This document shows positions 51,181 through 59,977 of a stretch of DNA of 64,000 bases, piece by piece. The notes beneath the pieces are model-generated. The model worked only from the letters and a program-made list of their open reading frames with translations, had not been told where the DNA came from and searched no databases. Positions within the stretch are counted from its first letter, which is position 1, and each line of letters starts with the position of its first letter. The stretch is from Pseudomonas reidholzensis (lineage in GTDB: Bacteria > Pseudomonadota > Gammaproteobacteria > Pseudomonadales > Pseudomonadaceae). The stretch is taken from positions 186,001-250,000 of the forward strand of contig NZ_UNOZ01000007.1 in the NCBI RefSeq assembly GCF_900536025.1, read 5' to 3'. The translations under genes and the position numbers were made by a program.

Positions 51181-52356
51181 TCAAGCATTGCCGACAGGCA
51201 GACTGATCCGTACCACCTCGGCAAAATACCGTGCCCCTGTGGCCAGGATCTCATCGTTGAAGTCGTAACCCGCATTGTGCAGCGGTATCGCCCCCTCCAG
51301 CCCCTGCGCCCCATTGCCGATGAATACGAAGTTGCCTGGCACCTGTTGAAGGAATGCGCCGAAGTCCTCCGAAATCATCATCGGCGACACCCCGCCGTCG
51401 ACAGCCTGTTCTCCCACGACATTACGCGCGGCAGCAATCGCAATCTCGGTGTTTTTCGCCCAGTTCACCGTAGGCGCAAATTCATGGGTGTAGGCAAACT
51501 CGCACGTCGCTCCGTGCATGTGGCAAATGCCCTCACTGATCTCGCGCATGCGCTTCTCGAGCAAGCGCTGCACGTCAGGGCTGTAGCTGCGGGTATCGCC
51601 CTTGATGATGACGTGCGTGGGGATCGCGTTGCGTATACCGTCGGTGATGAACTCGGTGCAGGAAACCACCGCCGACAGGCTCGGATCGACATTACGCGAC
51701 ACAATGGTCTGCAACGCCAGAACGATCTCGGCGCCGATCACCAGAGGGTCGATCCCCATGTGCGGGCGCGCCGCGTGCGTGCCGCGTCCGTGGAGTTGGA
51801 TGACGAAGTTATCCTCGCTCGCCATGATCCCGCCGGCCCGTGTGGCGATATGACCTGCGGGCATGCCTGGCATGTTGTGCGCCCCGTAGATCGCGTCTAC
51901 CGCAAACCGCTCGAACAACCCGTCGGCCATCATCGCCTTGGCACCCTGGCCATGCTCCTCCGCCGGCTGGAAAATGAACCTGACGGTGCCGTTGAAGTTT
52001 CGCTCACGGCACAGCAGCTCGGCCGCCCCCAGCACCATCGCCATATGACCGTCATGGCCACACGCGTGCATCTTGCCGTGGTTGCACGACGCATGCGCGC
52101 GCCCGTGCGCCTGTTCGGTGATGTTCAAGGCATCCATGTCGGCGCGCAGGCCGATCACGCCAGTGCCCTCGCCCACCGTAAGGCTTGCAACCAGGCCGGT
52201 TCCGCCGATGCCCCGGTGCACCTCCAGGCCCAGCTCGGTGAGGACGCTGGCGACCTCGTCGGACGTGCTGAATTCTTCAAAGCCAGTCTCCGGGTACCGG
52301 TGAAAGGTGTGCCGCCATTGTTTCAGGCGTTGCTCGAACGCTTGGTCATTGCTCAT
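51181..52356 (-). CDS. M20 family amidohydrolase (hippurate hydrolase/aminoacylase type)
   Basis: 391 aa. Metal and catalytic motifs: LRADMDALNI, MHACGHDGHMAMVLGAAEL, FIFQPAEEHGQGAKAM, and SEDFGAFLQQVPGNFVFIGN near the C terminus. The family removes N-acyl groups from amino acids in the cytoplasm. It is downstream of the permease on the same strand (gap 15 bases), within the operon that also has diaminopropionate ammonia-lyase. N-acyl-amino-acid cleavage before deamination is a plausible joint role. Confidence 0.9.
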   Translation of the reverse strand: MSNDQAFEQRLKQWRHTFHRYPETGFEEFSTSDEVASVLTELGLEVHRGIGGTGLVASLTVGEGTGVIGLRADMDALNITEQAHGRAHASCNHGKMHACGHDGHMAMVLGAAELLCRERNFNGTVRFIFQPAEEHGQGAKAMMADGLFERFAVDAIYGAHNMPGMPAGHIATRAGGIMASEDNFVIQLHGRGTHAARPHMGIDPLVIGAEIVLALQTIVSRNVDPSLSAVVSCTEFITDGIRNAIPTHVIIKGDTRSYSPDVQRLLEKRMREISEGICHMHGATCEFAYTHEFAPTVNWAKNTEIAIAAARNVVGEQAVDGGVSPMMISEDFGAFLQQVPGNFVFIGNGAQGLEGAIPLHNAGYDFNDEILATGARYFAEVVRISLPVGNA

Positions 52357-52371
52357 GTTTGAACGCTCCGA

Positions 52372-54009
52372 TTATTTGACCAGCGCAGGGCTTGGATCAG
52401 ATGGCTGGGCAGCAAGCTCGGCATTTGCCGGCTGGCAGCTCTGCCAGAGGCTGCTTTCACGCAGATAAGGGGTGCGATAGCCACTGCTCACCCCCAGTCG
52501 GTAGAAGGCGTAAGCGACAGCAGCGACGACGGCCATGTCCACGCCCTCGGGCAGGATGCCGATACCGCCGAAGGCTTCACTGCCGATGTAGGACACCAGC
52601 GCAATCGCCGGCAGATAGCCGATCAACCAGAGCGCCGCGCGCAGCTCACGCCTGAAATCCGTCCAGCCGCTTTTGCGCTGGTAGTAGAAGTAGAGGGGCA
52701 GCGCACCGACCACCAGCAGGATGACCTGGCCGGTCAGCGGCCAACGCGCCCAGTACAGCACCAGCGACGCACAGATGAAGGCGAACGGGGCGATGATGTG
52801 CAGCCCCTTCAACCGCAGCGGGCGCTCGACATCCGCGGCATGCACACGCAACGCCATCGCGCTGATAGGCCCGGTCAGGAACGAGATCACCACCGCTACC
52901 GAGATCACCGCCGCCAGCGTGCCCCAGCCACGGAAGAAGAACAGGAAGATGAAACTCACCGCCAGGTTCAGCCACATCGCCTGACGCGGCACGCCGTAGA
53001 GTGGATGGAGGTTGCCAAACACCTTCGGCAGCGTGTTGTTCTTCTCCATCGCATAGATCATCCGCGCGGTGGTCGCGGTATAGATCGACCCCGTGCCCGA
53101 GGGGCTGACGAACGCATCCAGGTAGAGCAGCATCGCCAGCCAGTTGAGGTTCAGTGCCAAGGCCAGTTGCGCCAAGGGCGAGTCGAAGTTCAGGCTGTGC
53201 CAGCCCGAGACGATGCTCTCAGGGCTTACTGCACCGATGAAGGCGACCTGCAGCCCGACGTAGATGACCAGGGCGATCAGCACCGAGCCGATCAACGCAA
53301 ATGGGATGCTCCGTCCAGGGTTACGGGCCTCCCCTGCAAGGCTCACCGGGCTCTGGAAGCCGTTGTAGCTGAACACGATCCCGCTCGCGGCCACGGCAGT
53401 GAACACAGCGGACCAGCCGTAAGGTGCGAAGCTCGAGAGCGACCCGTCGCCAAAGTTTTCAGTGTTGAAACTGGTGGTAACCAGCACTACCGCAGTCAAT
53501 GCCGGGACCACCAGCTTGAACACCGTGATGGCTGTATTGGTCTTGACGAACAGCTTCACGCCCCAGTAATTCAGGCCGAAGTACACCAGCACCAGGGCTG
53601 AACTGGCGATCAGGCCGGTGCTGGTCAACTCGCCTTGGTGCATCAATCCCTTCGCCCAAGGGAATGACCACGAGGCCATGTACTGGATCGAGGCAATCGC
53701 CTCGATGGGTATGACCGAGACGATGGAAATCCAGTTGGCCCAAGCGGCCATGAAGCCCACCAAGGATCCGTGGGAGTAACGCGCATAGCGCACCATGCCT
53801 CCGGACTCGGGGAACATCGCCCCCATTTCCGCATAGGTCAGGGCAATTGCCAGCACCACCACGGCTCCAATGATCCACGCCAGGATTGCCGCCGGCCCGG
53901 CGATTGCCGAGGCATGCCAGGCGCCGAACAGCCAGCCTGAGCCAATGATCGAGCCGAGACCGGTCAACAGCAGCGACCACGGGCTGATGTCGCGTTTTAT
54001 CGTGTTCAT
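52372..54009 (-). CDS. APC family amino acid permease
   Basis: 545 aa, about 12-14 helices. The APC start is WSLLLTGLGSIIGSGWLFGA, then GAMFPESGGMVRYARYSHGS and FSYNGFQSPVSLAGEARNPG. The C-terminal extension with additional helices (SGWTDFRRELRAALWLIGY) is longer than the usual 450 aa and resembles the aspartate/proton symporter YveA-like branch. ATG 54009 has GGAGATT upstream. It probably imports the amino acid handled by the ammonia-lyase and hydrolases around it. Confidence 0.9.
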   Translation of the reverse strand: MNTIKRDISPWSLLLTGLGSIIGSGWLFGAWHASAIAGPAAILAWIIGAVVVLAIALTYAEMGAMFPESGGMVRYARYSHGSLVGFMAAWANWISIVSVIPIEAIASIQYMASWSFPWAKGLMHQGELTSTGLIASSALVLVYFGLNYWGVKLFVKTNTAITVFKLVVPALTAVVLVTTSFNTENFGDGSLSSFAPYGWSAVFTAVAASGIVFSYNGFQSPVSLAGEARNPGRSIPFALIGSVLIALVIYVGLQVAFIGAVSPESIVSGWHSLNFDSPLAQLALALNLNWLAMLLYLDAFVSPSGTGSIYTATTARMIYAMEKNNTLPKVFGNLHPLYGVPRQAMWLNLAVSFIFLFFFRGWGTLAAVISVAVVISFLTGPISAMALRVHAADVERPLRLKGLHIIAPFAFICASLVLYWARWPLTGQVILLVVGALPLYFYYQRKSGWTDFRRELRAALWLIGYLPAIALVSYIGSEAFGGIGILPEGVDMAVVAAVAYAFYRLGVSSGYRTPYLRESSLWQSCQPANAELAAQPSDPSPALVK

Positions 54010-54086
54010 GCAATCTCCGATTATTTTTTTTGTGTGGAGCGACCAAGGGCTCGTCGCAAGCCCTTGGTTGTGGCCTGCCTGGCCGA

Positions 54087-55310
54087 TCAGGCGGCGGGTG
54101 CCCAGGCGCTTTGCCGGGCCAGCACGGACACAGCACTCTCGCCCAGCAACTCGGTGTAGACACCCGGGGCCGTCGCACCCTCGGTGCTGATCAACAGCAC
54201 CCGCGAGTCAGCGTTGAGACCCAGGTCAGCCGCACGGCCTGCGTCTTTGGCCAAAAGACCCAGGGCGGCCAGCCCGGCGACACTCGACTCGCCCGCCACC
54301 AGCGGTATGTCCCGCGCACTGCCCGCGGCCAGCCGGCGCATCGCAGCAATGGCCTGGTCATCCTCGATGGTCATGAAGAAGTCGACGCTGGATTCAAGAA
54401 AACGCCAGGCCAGAGGCGAGGTTTCGCCACACGCCAGGCCGGCCATCACCGAGTCCACCGAGCCGGTCGCCCTGGCTGGTTTGCCGGCAAGCGCGCTCTG
54501 GTACAAGCAGTCAGCCTGCACCGGCTCGACCATGACGAAGGTCGGCCGCGCTTCGCCGTACTGCTCCCACAGGTAGCTGACGATGCCGGCGGCCAGGCCA
54601 CCTACCCCGCCTTGCAGAAACACGTGGCTGAACGCAGGTTGTGCCACGTGGGCTGCGGTCGCTTCGATGATTTCCGCGGCGATGGTGCCGTAGCCCTGCA
54701 TGACATCGCGGGGGATCACTTCGTAGCCTTCGTAGGAGGTATCGGAGACGACGATCCAGTCGTTGCTGGCGGCCAGCACCGCCGCGTGCTCGACGGACTG
54801 GTCGTAGTTGCCGGTGATGCGCACGATCTGCGCGCCGTAGGCGGCGATGGCCTGCTCGCGCTCGATACTGACCTGTGCATGCAGCACGATCACGCAGCGG
54901 CAACCCATGCTCTGCGCAGCGGCGGCCAGGCCTTTGCCGTGGTTGCCGTCAGTGGCGCTGATCACGGTGAACGCCCCTAGCCGCTCGGCGTACTTGCCTT
55001 CGAGCAGCGCACGCGGGTCGAACTGCTGCTCAGGGAAGGTCCGCAGGATCAGCCGGACCAGCGCGATCGGTGCCCCCAGCGCCTTGAAGCTGCCCAGCAC
55101 CGAGCGTACCGATTCGTCCTTGACCAGGACCTGCGCCACGCCGAGTTCATCGGCCAGGTCGGGCAGTGAATACAGCGGAGTCGCTCCGGCGTTTAGCCGT
55201 GACCATTGGCACAACCACTGACGGCTTTCATCGGCCTTGGCGATGCTCATGACCGCTTGCAGCGATTGCGGGTACGGCTGGCGGCTGGCCTTGGGATTGG
55301 CGATAAACAT
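54087..55310 (-). CDS. dpaL: Diaminopropionate ammonia-lyase
   Basis: 407 aa fold-type II PLP enzyme. PLP Lys is in VKDESVRSVLGSFKALG, the family hallmark. ATDGNHGKGLAAAAQSMGC is the Asn loop. GGVGGLAAGIVSYLWEQYG binds the cofactor phosphate, and ACGETSPLAW lies near the active site. It converts 2,3-diaminopropionate (and D-serine in some relatives) to pyruvate and ammonia. AAGGAG stands seven bases before ATG 55310. It lies between the carbamoylase-type hydrolase and the permease, an order recalling the E. coli ygeWXY cluster. Confidence 0.93.
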   Translation of the reverse strand: MFIANPKASRQPYPQSLQAVMSIAKADESRQWLCQWSRLNAGATPLYSLPDLADELGVAQVLVKDESVRSVLGSFKALGAPIALVRLILRTFPEQQFDPRALLEGKYAERLGAFTVISATDGNHGKGLAAAAQSMGCRCVIVLHAQVSIEREQAIAAYGAQIVRITGNYDQSVEHAAVLAASNDWIVVSDTSYEGYEVIPRDVMQGYGTIAAEIIEATAAHVAQPAFSHVFLQGGVGGLAAGIVSYLWEQYGEARPTFVMVEPVQADCLYQSALAGKPARATGSVDSVMAGLACGETSPLAWRFLESSVDFFMTIEDDQAIAAMRRLAAGSARDIPLVAGESSVAGLAALGLLAKDAGRAADLGLNADSRVLLISTEGATAPGVYTELLGESAVSVLARQSAWAPAA

Positions 55311-55390
55311 GCAGCACTCCTTTCAACAGGCAACAGGAAGCCCGTGCCGCTGAAGTCAGGCCTCAGCGGGTCGGGATATAAAAGGGGTAA

Positions 55391-56650
55391 TCAGGCGGTG
55401 GTAATACGGCGACTCACGACATCGAGCAGTACCCGTGCACCCTGGATCAACTGGTCATCGTCAGTATGCTCACGAGGGTTGTGGCTGATCCCACCACGGC
55501 TGGGCACGAAGATCATCGCGGCCGGCGCGATGCGCGCGACCATCTGCGCATCATGCCCCGCGCCCGAGGTCATTCGCCGATGGCTGAAGCCAAAGCGCTT
55601 GGCAGAGGCTTCGATGTCGTCGGCAAGCTCGGCGTTGAACTTCACCGGCTCGAACCGCACCAGGCGCTCGGTAGTGATGCTGACCCCTTCATGCTCGGCC
55701 AGCGCGTCGAGGTACTGGTTCAGGCGCCTCTCGGCCGTCGCCAATCGGTCCTCATCGGGATCGCGCAGGTCGACCGTGAAGGTGGCCTTGCGCGGGATGA
55801 CGTTGATCACGTTGGGCTCGAACCTCATGCAGCCCACCGTCGCCAACGTGGAGCCCGCCTCCAGCGCCATCGCGCGAAGCTCGGCAACGATGGCGCTGGC
55901 GACGAAACCCGCGTCATGACGCAGGCGCGTCGGCGTAGTGCCGGCATGGTTGGCATTGCCCTTCACCTCCACCTGCTGCCAGGAAATCCCCTGCAGGTTC
56001 TCGACAACGCCGATCAAGGTGTTCTCGGCCTCGAGTACAGGCCCCTGCTCGATGTGCAGCTCGATGTACTCATGCGCAACGATGGCACCGGGCTCAAGCG
56101 AACCGGCGTAGCCGATACGCGCCAGCTCATCGCCAAGGCGGGTACCGTCGGTGCCCAGCGTGTCCAGCGTGTCCAGCGCCGCTTGCACCGCCAGGCCACC
56201 TGCGTAAACCAACGAGCCCATCATATCGGGCTGATAACGCACACCTTCCTCGTTGGTGAAGGCGGCGACGGTGATGGAGCGCTGCGGCAGCACGCGCGCA
56301 TCACGGTAGGCACGAATGACCGCCAACCCGGCGAGCACGCCGTAACAGCCATCCAGCGCACCGGCGTTGGTCACGGTATCGATGTGCGAACCCATCATCA
56401 GCGGGCGTTGATCACCCGCATCGCTGGACGCACGCAAGGTGCCGAAGATATTGCCGATGCGGTCCACCTGCACCTCCAGGTCAAGCTCGCGCATCCAGCC
56501 AACCAGCAGGTCGCGTCCGGCTTTTTCAGTATCGGTCAGGGCGATACGGGTTCTGCCGCCCTGTTCGACGTCTTCGCCGACTTGCCCCAGGGCGTGGATC
56601 TGCTGCAGCAGCCGCGCGCCGTTCAGCTGCAGTTGTGTAGTTGCGGTCAT
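55391..56650 (-). CDS. Zn-dependent amidase/carbamoylase (AMAAH/HyuC family, M20)
   Basis: 419 aa from ATG 56650, with GGAGGAGAG upstream. The binuclear metal site is shown by MGSHIDTVTNAGALDGCYGV, FTNEEGVRY, IELHIEQGPVLEAENT and SGAGHDAQMVARIAPAAMIF, ending GGISHNPREH. The family hydrolyses N-carbamoyl-amino acids, allantoate or ureidoglycolate. Here, beside diaminopropionate ammonia-lyase, an N-carbamoyl-diaminopropionate-like substrate is conceivable. First gene of the operon, divergent from the Lrp regulator. Confidence 0.9.
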   Translation of the reverse strand: MTATTQLQLNGARLLQQIHALGQVGEDVEQGGRTRIALTDTEKAGRDLLVGWMRELDLEVQVDRIGNIFGTLRASSDAGDQRPLMMGSHIDTVTNAGALDGCYGVLAGLAVIRAYRDARVLPQRSITVAAFTNEEGVRYQPDMMGSLVYAGGLAVQAALDTLDTLGTDGTRLGDELARIGYAGSLEPGAIVAHEYIELHIEQGPVLEAENTLIGVVENLQGISWQQVEVKGNANHAGTTPTRLRHDAGFVASAIVAELRAMALEAGSTLATVGCMRFEPNVINVIPRKATFTVDLRDPDEDRLATAERRLNQYLDALAEHEGVSITTERLVRFEPVKFNAELADDIEASAKRFGFSHRRMTSGAGHDAQMVARIAPAAMIFVPSRGGISHNPREHTDDDQLIQGARVLLDVVSRRITTA

Positions 56651-56821
56651 CCGACTCTCTCCTCCAGTGCCGCGGCGCCTTGTGGCACTCACGCCCTGTT
56701 CGTGTTCATTGGAGGAATTTTATTCGGTTGCGGCGTATGAAAATCTTGATTTACAGCGAGGATATGAATTTCTATTACGCTTTTACGGGCTTTTGCCCCC
56801 TTCGATTACGGACTGCTCTCA

Positions 56822-57286
56822 ATGACCCTCGATCACTTCGACCTGGCCTTGCTCGATGCGGTACAGCGCGATGCAGGGACGTCTCAGCTCGACCTTGGCG
56901 CCAAGGTCAATCTCTCTTCGGCCGCTGTAAACAGACGCCTGAAGAAAATGACCGCCGATGGGGTCATCCGCGGCACTGTCGCGCAAGTGGATGCGCAGAG
57001 CCTGGGTTATACCCTCACCGTCATTACCGAGGTGGAGGTGGAGAATGAGCGGCTGGATCTGCTCGATGACATGAAGCGAACGTTCCTGGCCTGTCCGCAG
57101 GTGCAGCAATGCTTTTATGTCGCGGGCGAATGCGACTTCGTGCTGATCCTGCTGGTGAGGAACATGGAGCAGTACACCCAACTCACCCGCGAGCTGTTCT
57201 TTGAAAGCAACAACGTGAAGCGCTTCAAGACCCTGGTGTCGATGAGTAACGTAAAGACGGGGTTGTTCGTACCTACTGCGGACTAA
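56822..57286 (+). CDS. Lrp/AsnC family transcriptional regulator
   Basis: 154 aa. HTH: DLALLDAVQRDAGTSQLDLG then NLSSAAVNRRLKKMTADGVI. The C-terminal RAM domain includes QCFYVAGECDFVLILLVRNM. Lrp regulators sense amino acids and control adjacent uptake or degradation genes. Divergent from the carbamoylase gene by 171 bases, it is the clear candidate to control the 51-56.7 kb operon. Confidence 0.92.
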   Translation: MTLDHFDLALLDAVQRDAGTSQLDLGAKVNLSSAAVNRRLKKMTADGVIRGTVAQVDAQSLGYTLTVITEVEVENERLDLLDDMKRTFLACPQVQQCFYVAGECDFVLILLVRNMEQYTQLTRELFFESNNVKRFKTLVSMSNVKTGLFVPTAD

Positions 57287-57298
57287 AATGGAGCCTGC

Positions 57299-57856
57299 CT
57301 AGCGAAGGATGGTCAGAATGAAATGCGCGGGAGCCTCTCCAGGATTGACGAACCAATGCTCGCAGTCCGCTCTTACCGTTGCGGTATCGCCGCCCTCCAG
57401 TTGAATAACCTGGTCAGGCGCGTGCACCTCCAGCCTCCCCGCAACCATGTGAAAGATCTCCTTCGTGCCTCGCTTGTGCGCGCCGAAACGTGCTGATGAG
57501 GCCCCGGCAGGCACGCAGTACGAGAGCAACTCCACCTCAGGGCTGGGCCTGGCGAGCGTCAGACGCACGATGCCCGTTCTTTCGTCTTCGAATCGAAGGT
57601 TCTCGCCAGCACGCACAACCTCCGCGCTTTCCTGCTGAACAAGCTCAGACAGATCGCAACCCAGCCCCTTGGCAATGGCGAGCGCGTTACGCAGGCTCGG
57701 ATTCAGGATGCCGCGCTCCAGGCGCGAAAGCGCAGCGCTGGACACCCCGCTGCTTTCCGCCAGCTGGTCCAGGGTGATGCCCAGCTCCTGCCGCCGCTGC
57801 CGCACGCCACTGCCAAATTGATCCGACTCAGCGTGTCCGATGTCTTCTTTCATCAT
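57299..57856 (-). CDS. XRE family regulator with cupin sensor domain
   Basis: 185 aa from the ATG at 57856 (MMKEDIGHAESDQFGSG). Residues ~17-72 are an HTH_3 domain (VRQRRQELGITLDQLAESSG, SSAALSRLERGILNPSLRNA). Residues ~110-180 are a cupin (SARFGAHKRGTKEIFHMVAG, GDTATVRADCEHWFVNPG). Frames running further upstream are spurious. Such regulators (PuuR-like) sense small metabolites. It faces the permease gene across a short region with two matching palindromes. Confidence 0.88.
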   Translation of the reverse strand: MMKEDIGHAESDQFGSGVRQRRQELGITLDQLAESSGVSSAALSRLERGILNPSLRNALAIAKGLGCDLSELVQQESAEVVRAGENLRFEDERTGIVRLTLARPSPEVELLSYCVPAGASSARFGAHKRGTKEIFHMVAGRLEVHAPDQVIQLEGGDTATVRADCEHWFVNPGEAPAHFILTILR

Positions 57857-57868
57857 GTACCTATAGTG

Positions 57869-57896
57869 TTGCGACTTGCATATGTGCAAATATAAT
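57869..57896 (+). promoter_or_regulatory. Sigma-70-type promoter of the LldP-type permease gene
   Basis: TTGCGA (57869-57874) and TATAAT (57891-57896) are separated by 16 bases, and the start codon follows at 57924. The -10 and the spacer overlap the palindromes at 57876-57909. Confidence 0.65.
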
Positions 57897-57909
57897 TGCC
57901 TATACGCAA
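57876..57909. promoter_or_regulatory. Twin TTGC-N6-GCAA operators in the XRE-cupin/permease intergenic region
   Basis: TTGCATATGTGCAA (57876-57889) and TTGCCTATACGCAA (57896-57909) share TTGC-N6-GCAA and lie 20 bases apart, two turns of helix. They overlap the permease -10 and lie 20 bases from the regulator start, so one bound regulator could repress both genes. Confidence 0.7.
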
Positions 57910-57923
57910 GCAGCGAGCAAAAA

Positions 57924-59339
57924 ATGAACGCACTTCTAGCCGCTTCACCCGTTTTCTCTTCCGTCCTGGCCTTGGGGCTCGGCATACGGGCTCTGCACGC
58001 CGCACTCCTGGGGGTGATCGCCGCCGTTCTCGCGGCGATTATCGCCTTTCCGATCGGCGCTGCGGAAATAACTGCTGCGGTGATCCGCTGGGTGCCGTTG
58101 GTTGCCGAGGTCGTGCTGATCATTGGCGGTGGCTTGCTGATGTCCGAGGTCCTGCGCCACGCGGGGGCCCAGGCCGCGCTTGCGAACTGGATCAAGAACA
58201 GGGTGGGCACGGGGGTAGGCGCTGTCCTGCTGGTGGTACACGGCATCACGCCCTTCGCTGAATCGGTGACCGGCTTCGGCATTGGTGTGACGATCGGGAT
58301 CCCCCTGCTGGTGTTCATGGGGGTGCCCGCACGGTTGGCGGCCTTGATCGGACTGCTCGGCCTGTGCGCGGTGCCGTGGGGCTCCATGGGGCCCGGTACG
58401 ATGATTGCGGCAGGGCTCGCCGGGATTCGCTTCGACGACCTGGGCGTGGCATCGGCGATGTTCAGCTTGCTGCCCTTCACGGTAAACGGGGTAGTGGCGG
58501 CCTGGCTGGTCAGCGCGCCGCAAAACAGGCCTCGTGCACTCGCGTTGGCTGTGTTGTCAGCCGTTGTGCTGACTGCAGCGATAGCGCTTTCGAACATCGC
58601 CTTCGGTACCGCCCCGGCCGGTGCGCTGGGCACTGTCGTGATCATCTGTCTCCACCTACTCTGGGGCGCGAGAAGCAAGATCGCCAGCGAACCCCTCAGC
58701 CCTATCGGTCGACGGGCGCTGCACGCGTACGGCGTACTGCTGGGTGGCGTGTTGATCGTCGGCACCCTGCTGAAGCTGTCGCAGCTTCCCGAGTATTGGC
58801 GTTACCTGGCTTCGCCTGCGCTGTGGCTGTTCATTGCAGCGCTGTGGTTCTCGTCAGGTCGTCCGCCCGCCGAGCCGCTTTCACGGGCGCGAAAGTCGTG
58901 GCTGCAAGTGGCGCCGGTCACCGTCCTGTTTATCGTCATGGGTATCGTCATGTCCGTGACCGGCACGGCTGCGTTCATGGCGCGGGTGCTGTCCGAAATC
59001 GGCTCGGGCTACCTGGCGATCGCCCCGTTCGTGGGCGCGATGGGCGGGTTCGTGACAGGGTCCAGTAGCGGGTCCAATGCGATGTTCGCCGCGACTCAGG
59101 CAGAGATTTCGCGTTCGCTGGGCATGAATGTATTGATGTTCATGGCGATCAACAACGTCGCGGCGGCCTTTGCAACGCTGGCTTCACCGGGGCGCATCGA
59201 GATGGCTATTCAACTGGCTGGCGAGGACGCGGCTTTCGAGCGGCGCTGGATTCAGCGGATGGCGATCGGGGTGGTGGTGCTTGTTGCGGGGCTGCTGGCG
59301 GTTATCAATGTGCTGCTGGGGTTCTACCTGTCCACGTGA
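57924..59339 (+). CDS. LldP/lactate permease family transporter
   Basis: 471 aa from ATG 57924. About 12 or more helices with the lactate permease patterns GGGLLMSEVLRHAGAQAALA, VHGITPFAESVTGFGIGVTI, GLCAVPWGSMGPGTMIA and FVTGSSSGSNAMFAATQAEI. LldP carriers import L-lactate, D-lactate or glycolate with protons. Members of about 470 residues like this one are shorter than E. coli LldP (551 aa) and their substrates are less clear. It is divergent from the XRE-cupin regulator. Confidence 0.87.
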   Translation: MNALLAASPVFSSVLALGLGIRALHAALLGVIAAVLAAIIAFPIGAAEITAAVIRWVPLVAEVVLIIGGGLLMSEVLRHAGAQAALANWIKNRVGTGVGAVLLVVHGITPFAESVTGFGIGVTIGIPLLVFMGVPARLAALIGLLGLCAVPWGSMGPGTMIAAGLAGIRFDDLGVASAMFSLLPFTVNGVVAAWLVSAPQNRPRALALAVLSAVVLTAAIALSNIAFGTAPAGALGTVVIICLHLLWGARSKIASEPLSPIGRRALHAYGVLLGGVLIVGTLLKLSQLPEYWRYLASPALWLFIAALWFSSGRPPAEPLSRARKSWLQVAPVTVLFIVMGIVMSVTGTAAFMARVLSEIGSGYLAIAPFVGAMGGFVTGSSSGSNAMFAATQAEISRSLGMNVLMFMAINNVAAAFATLASPGRIEMAIQLAGEDAAFERRWIQRMAIGVVVLVAGLLAVINVLLGFYLST

Positions 59340-59444
59340 TGAACACGTGAAAGGTGCGCTGGGCAGCGCCAGCAAGCGAACGGGAGTTCCAGAGGCTGCC
59401 GCAGCCCGGGCATCGCTTGCCCAAGCTGCGGCCAGGTCTCAGCG

Positions 59445-59942
59445 TTACGGACGAACCGCAGTCACTTCGATCTCTACGCGCCAGGCCGGATCAGCCAGGC
59501 CTGCGATCTGGAACGCGGAGCGCGAAGGCAGGTTAGGCTGCTTGGCGGTTGGCCCGAAGAACTGGGTGTAACCGGCCATGAAGCCGTCGAAGTCCATCTT
59601 GCCGCCGTTCTCTGGGCCGCCGACCAGGAAGACCTGCATCTTCACCACGTCCTTGAGGCCGAGACCCAGCGATTCCAGCTGCTTCTGGATGTTCTCCAGC
59701 ACATTGACGGTTTGCGCCTTGGTATCGCCATAGGATTCCAGCGAACCCTTGGCAGCCTTGGCATTGATCACCGATGGCACGCTACCGCTGAGGTAGACGA
59801 CCGTCTTGCCTGCCGGGATCTCCACTGCGGACGAGATCGGGAAGCTACCTGCACCGTGACGCACGACATCCTGTGCGTAAACGGCGCCGGTACCGGCCAG
59901 GGTCAAGGCCAATGCAGCAGCGGTCTTCAGAGCAAATTTCAT
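59445..59942 (-). CDS. Exported RidA-family (YjgF/YER057c/UK114) protein
   Basis: 165 aa with a Sec signal peptide (MKFALKTAAALALTLAGTGA, cleavage after VYA). The RidA-like core reads AGKTVVYLSGSVPSVINAKA, QTVNVLENIQKQLESLGLGL, VVKMQVFLVGGPENGG, ending FQIAGLADPAWRVEIEVTAV. RidA proteins hydrolyse enamines or imines made by PLP or flavin enzymes, and the Arg and Glu near the C terminus (WRVEIEV) match. Here the partner gene encodes an exported FAD oxidoreductase 35 bases upstream, so periplasmic imine hydrolysis is implied. Confidence 0.88.
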   Translation of the reverse strand: MKFALKTAAALALTLAGTGAVYAQDVVRHGAGSFPISSAVEIPAGKTVVYLSGSVPSVINAKAAKGSLESYGDTKAQTVNVLENIQKQLESLGLGLKDVVKMQVFLVGGPENGGKMDFDGFMAGYTQFFGPTAKQPNLPSRSAFQIAGLADPAWRVEIEVTAVRP

Positions 59943-59977
59943 GGTTCTTCCTTAAATGATTGCCAAGAATCAGACGG

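Noticed and set aside
57856..58765. Extension of the XRE-cupin regulator to a 488-aa protein
   Set aside because: The extra N-terminal part is antisense to the permease and has no protein-like pattern; the XRE domain begins shortly after ATG 57856.
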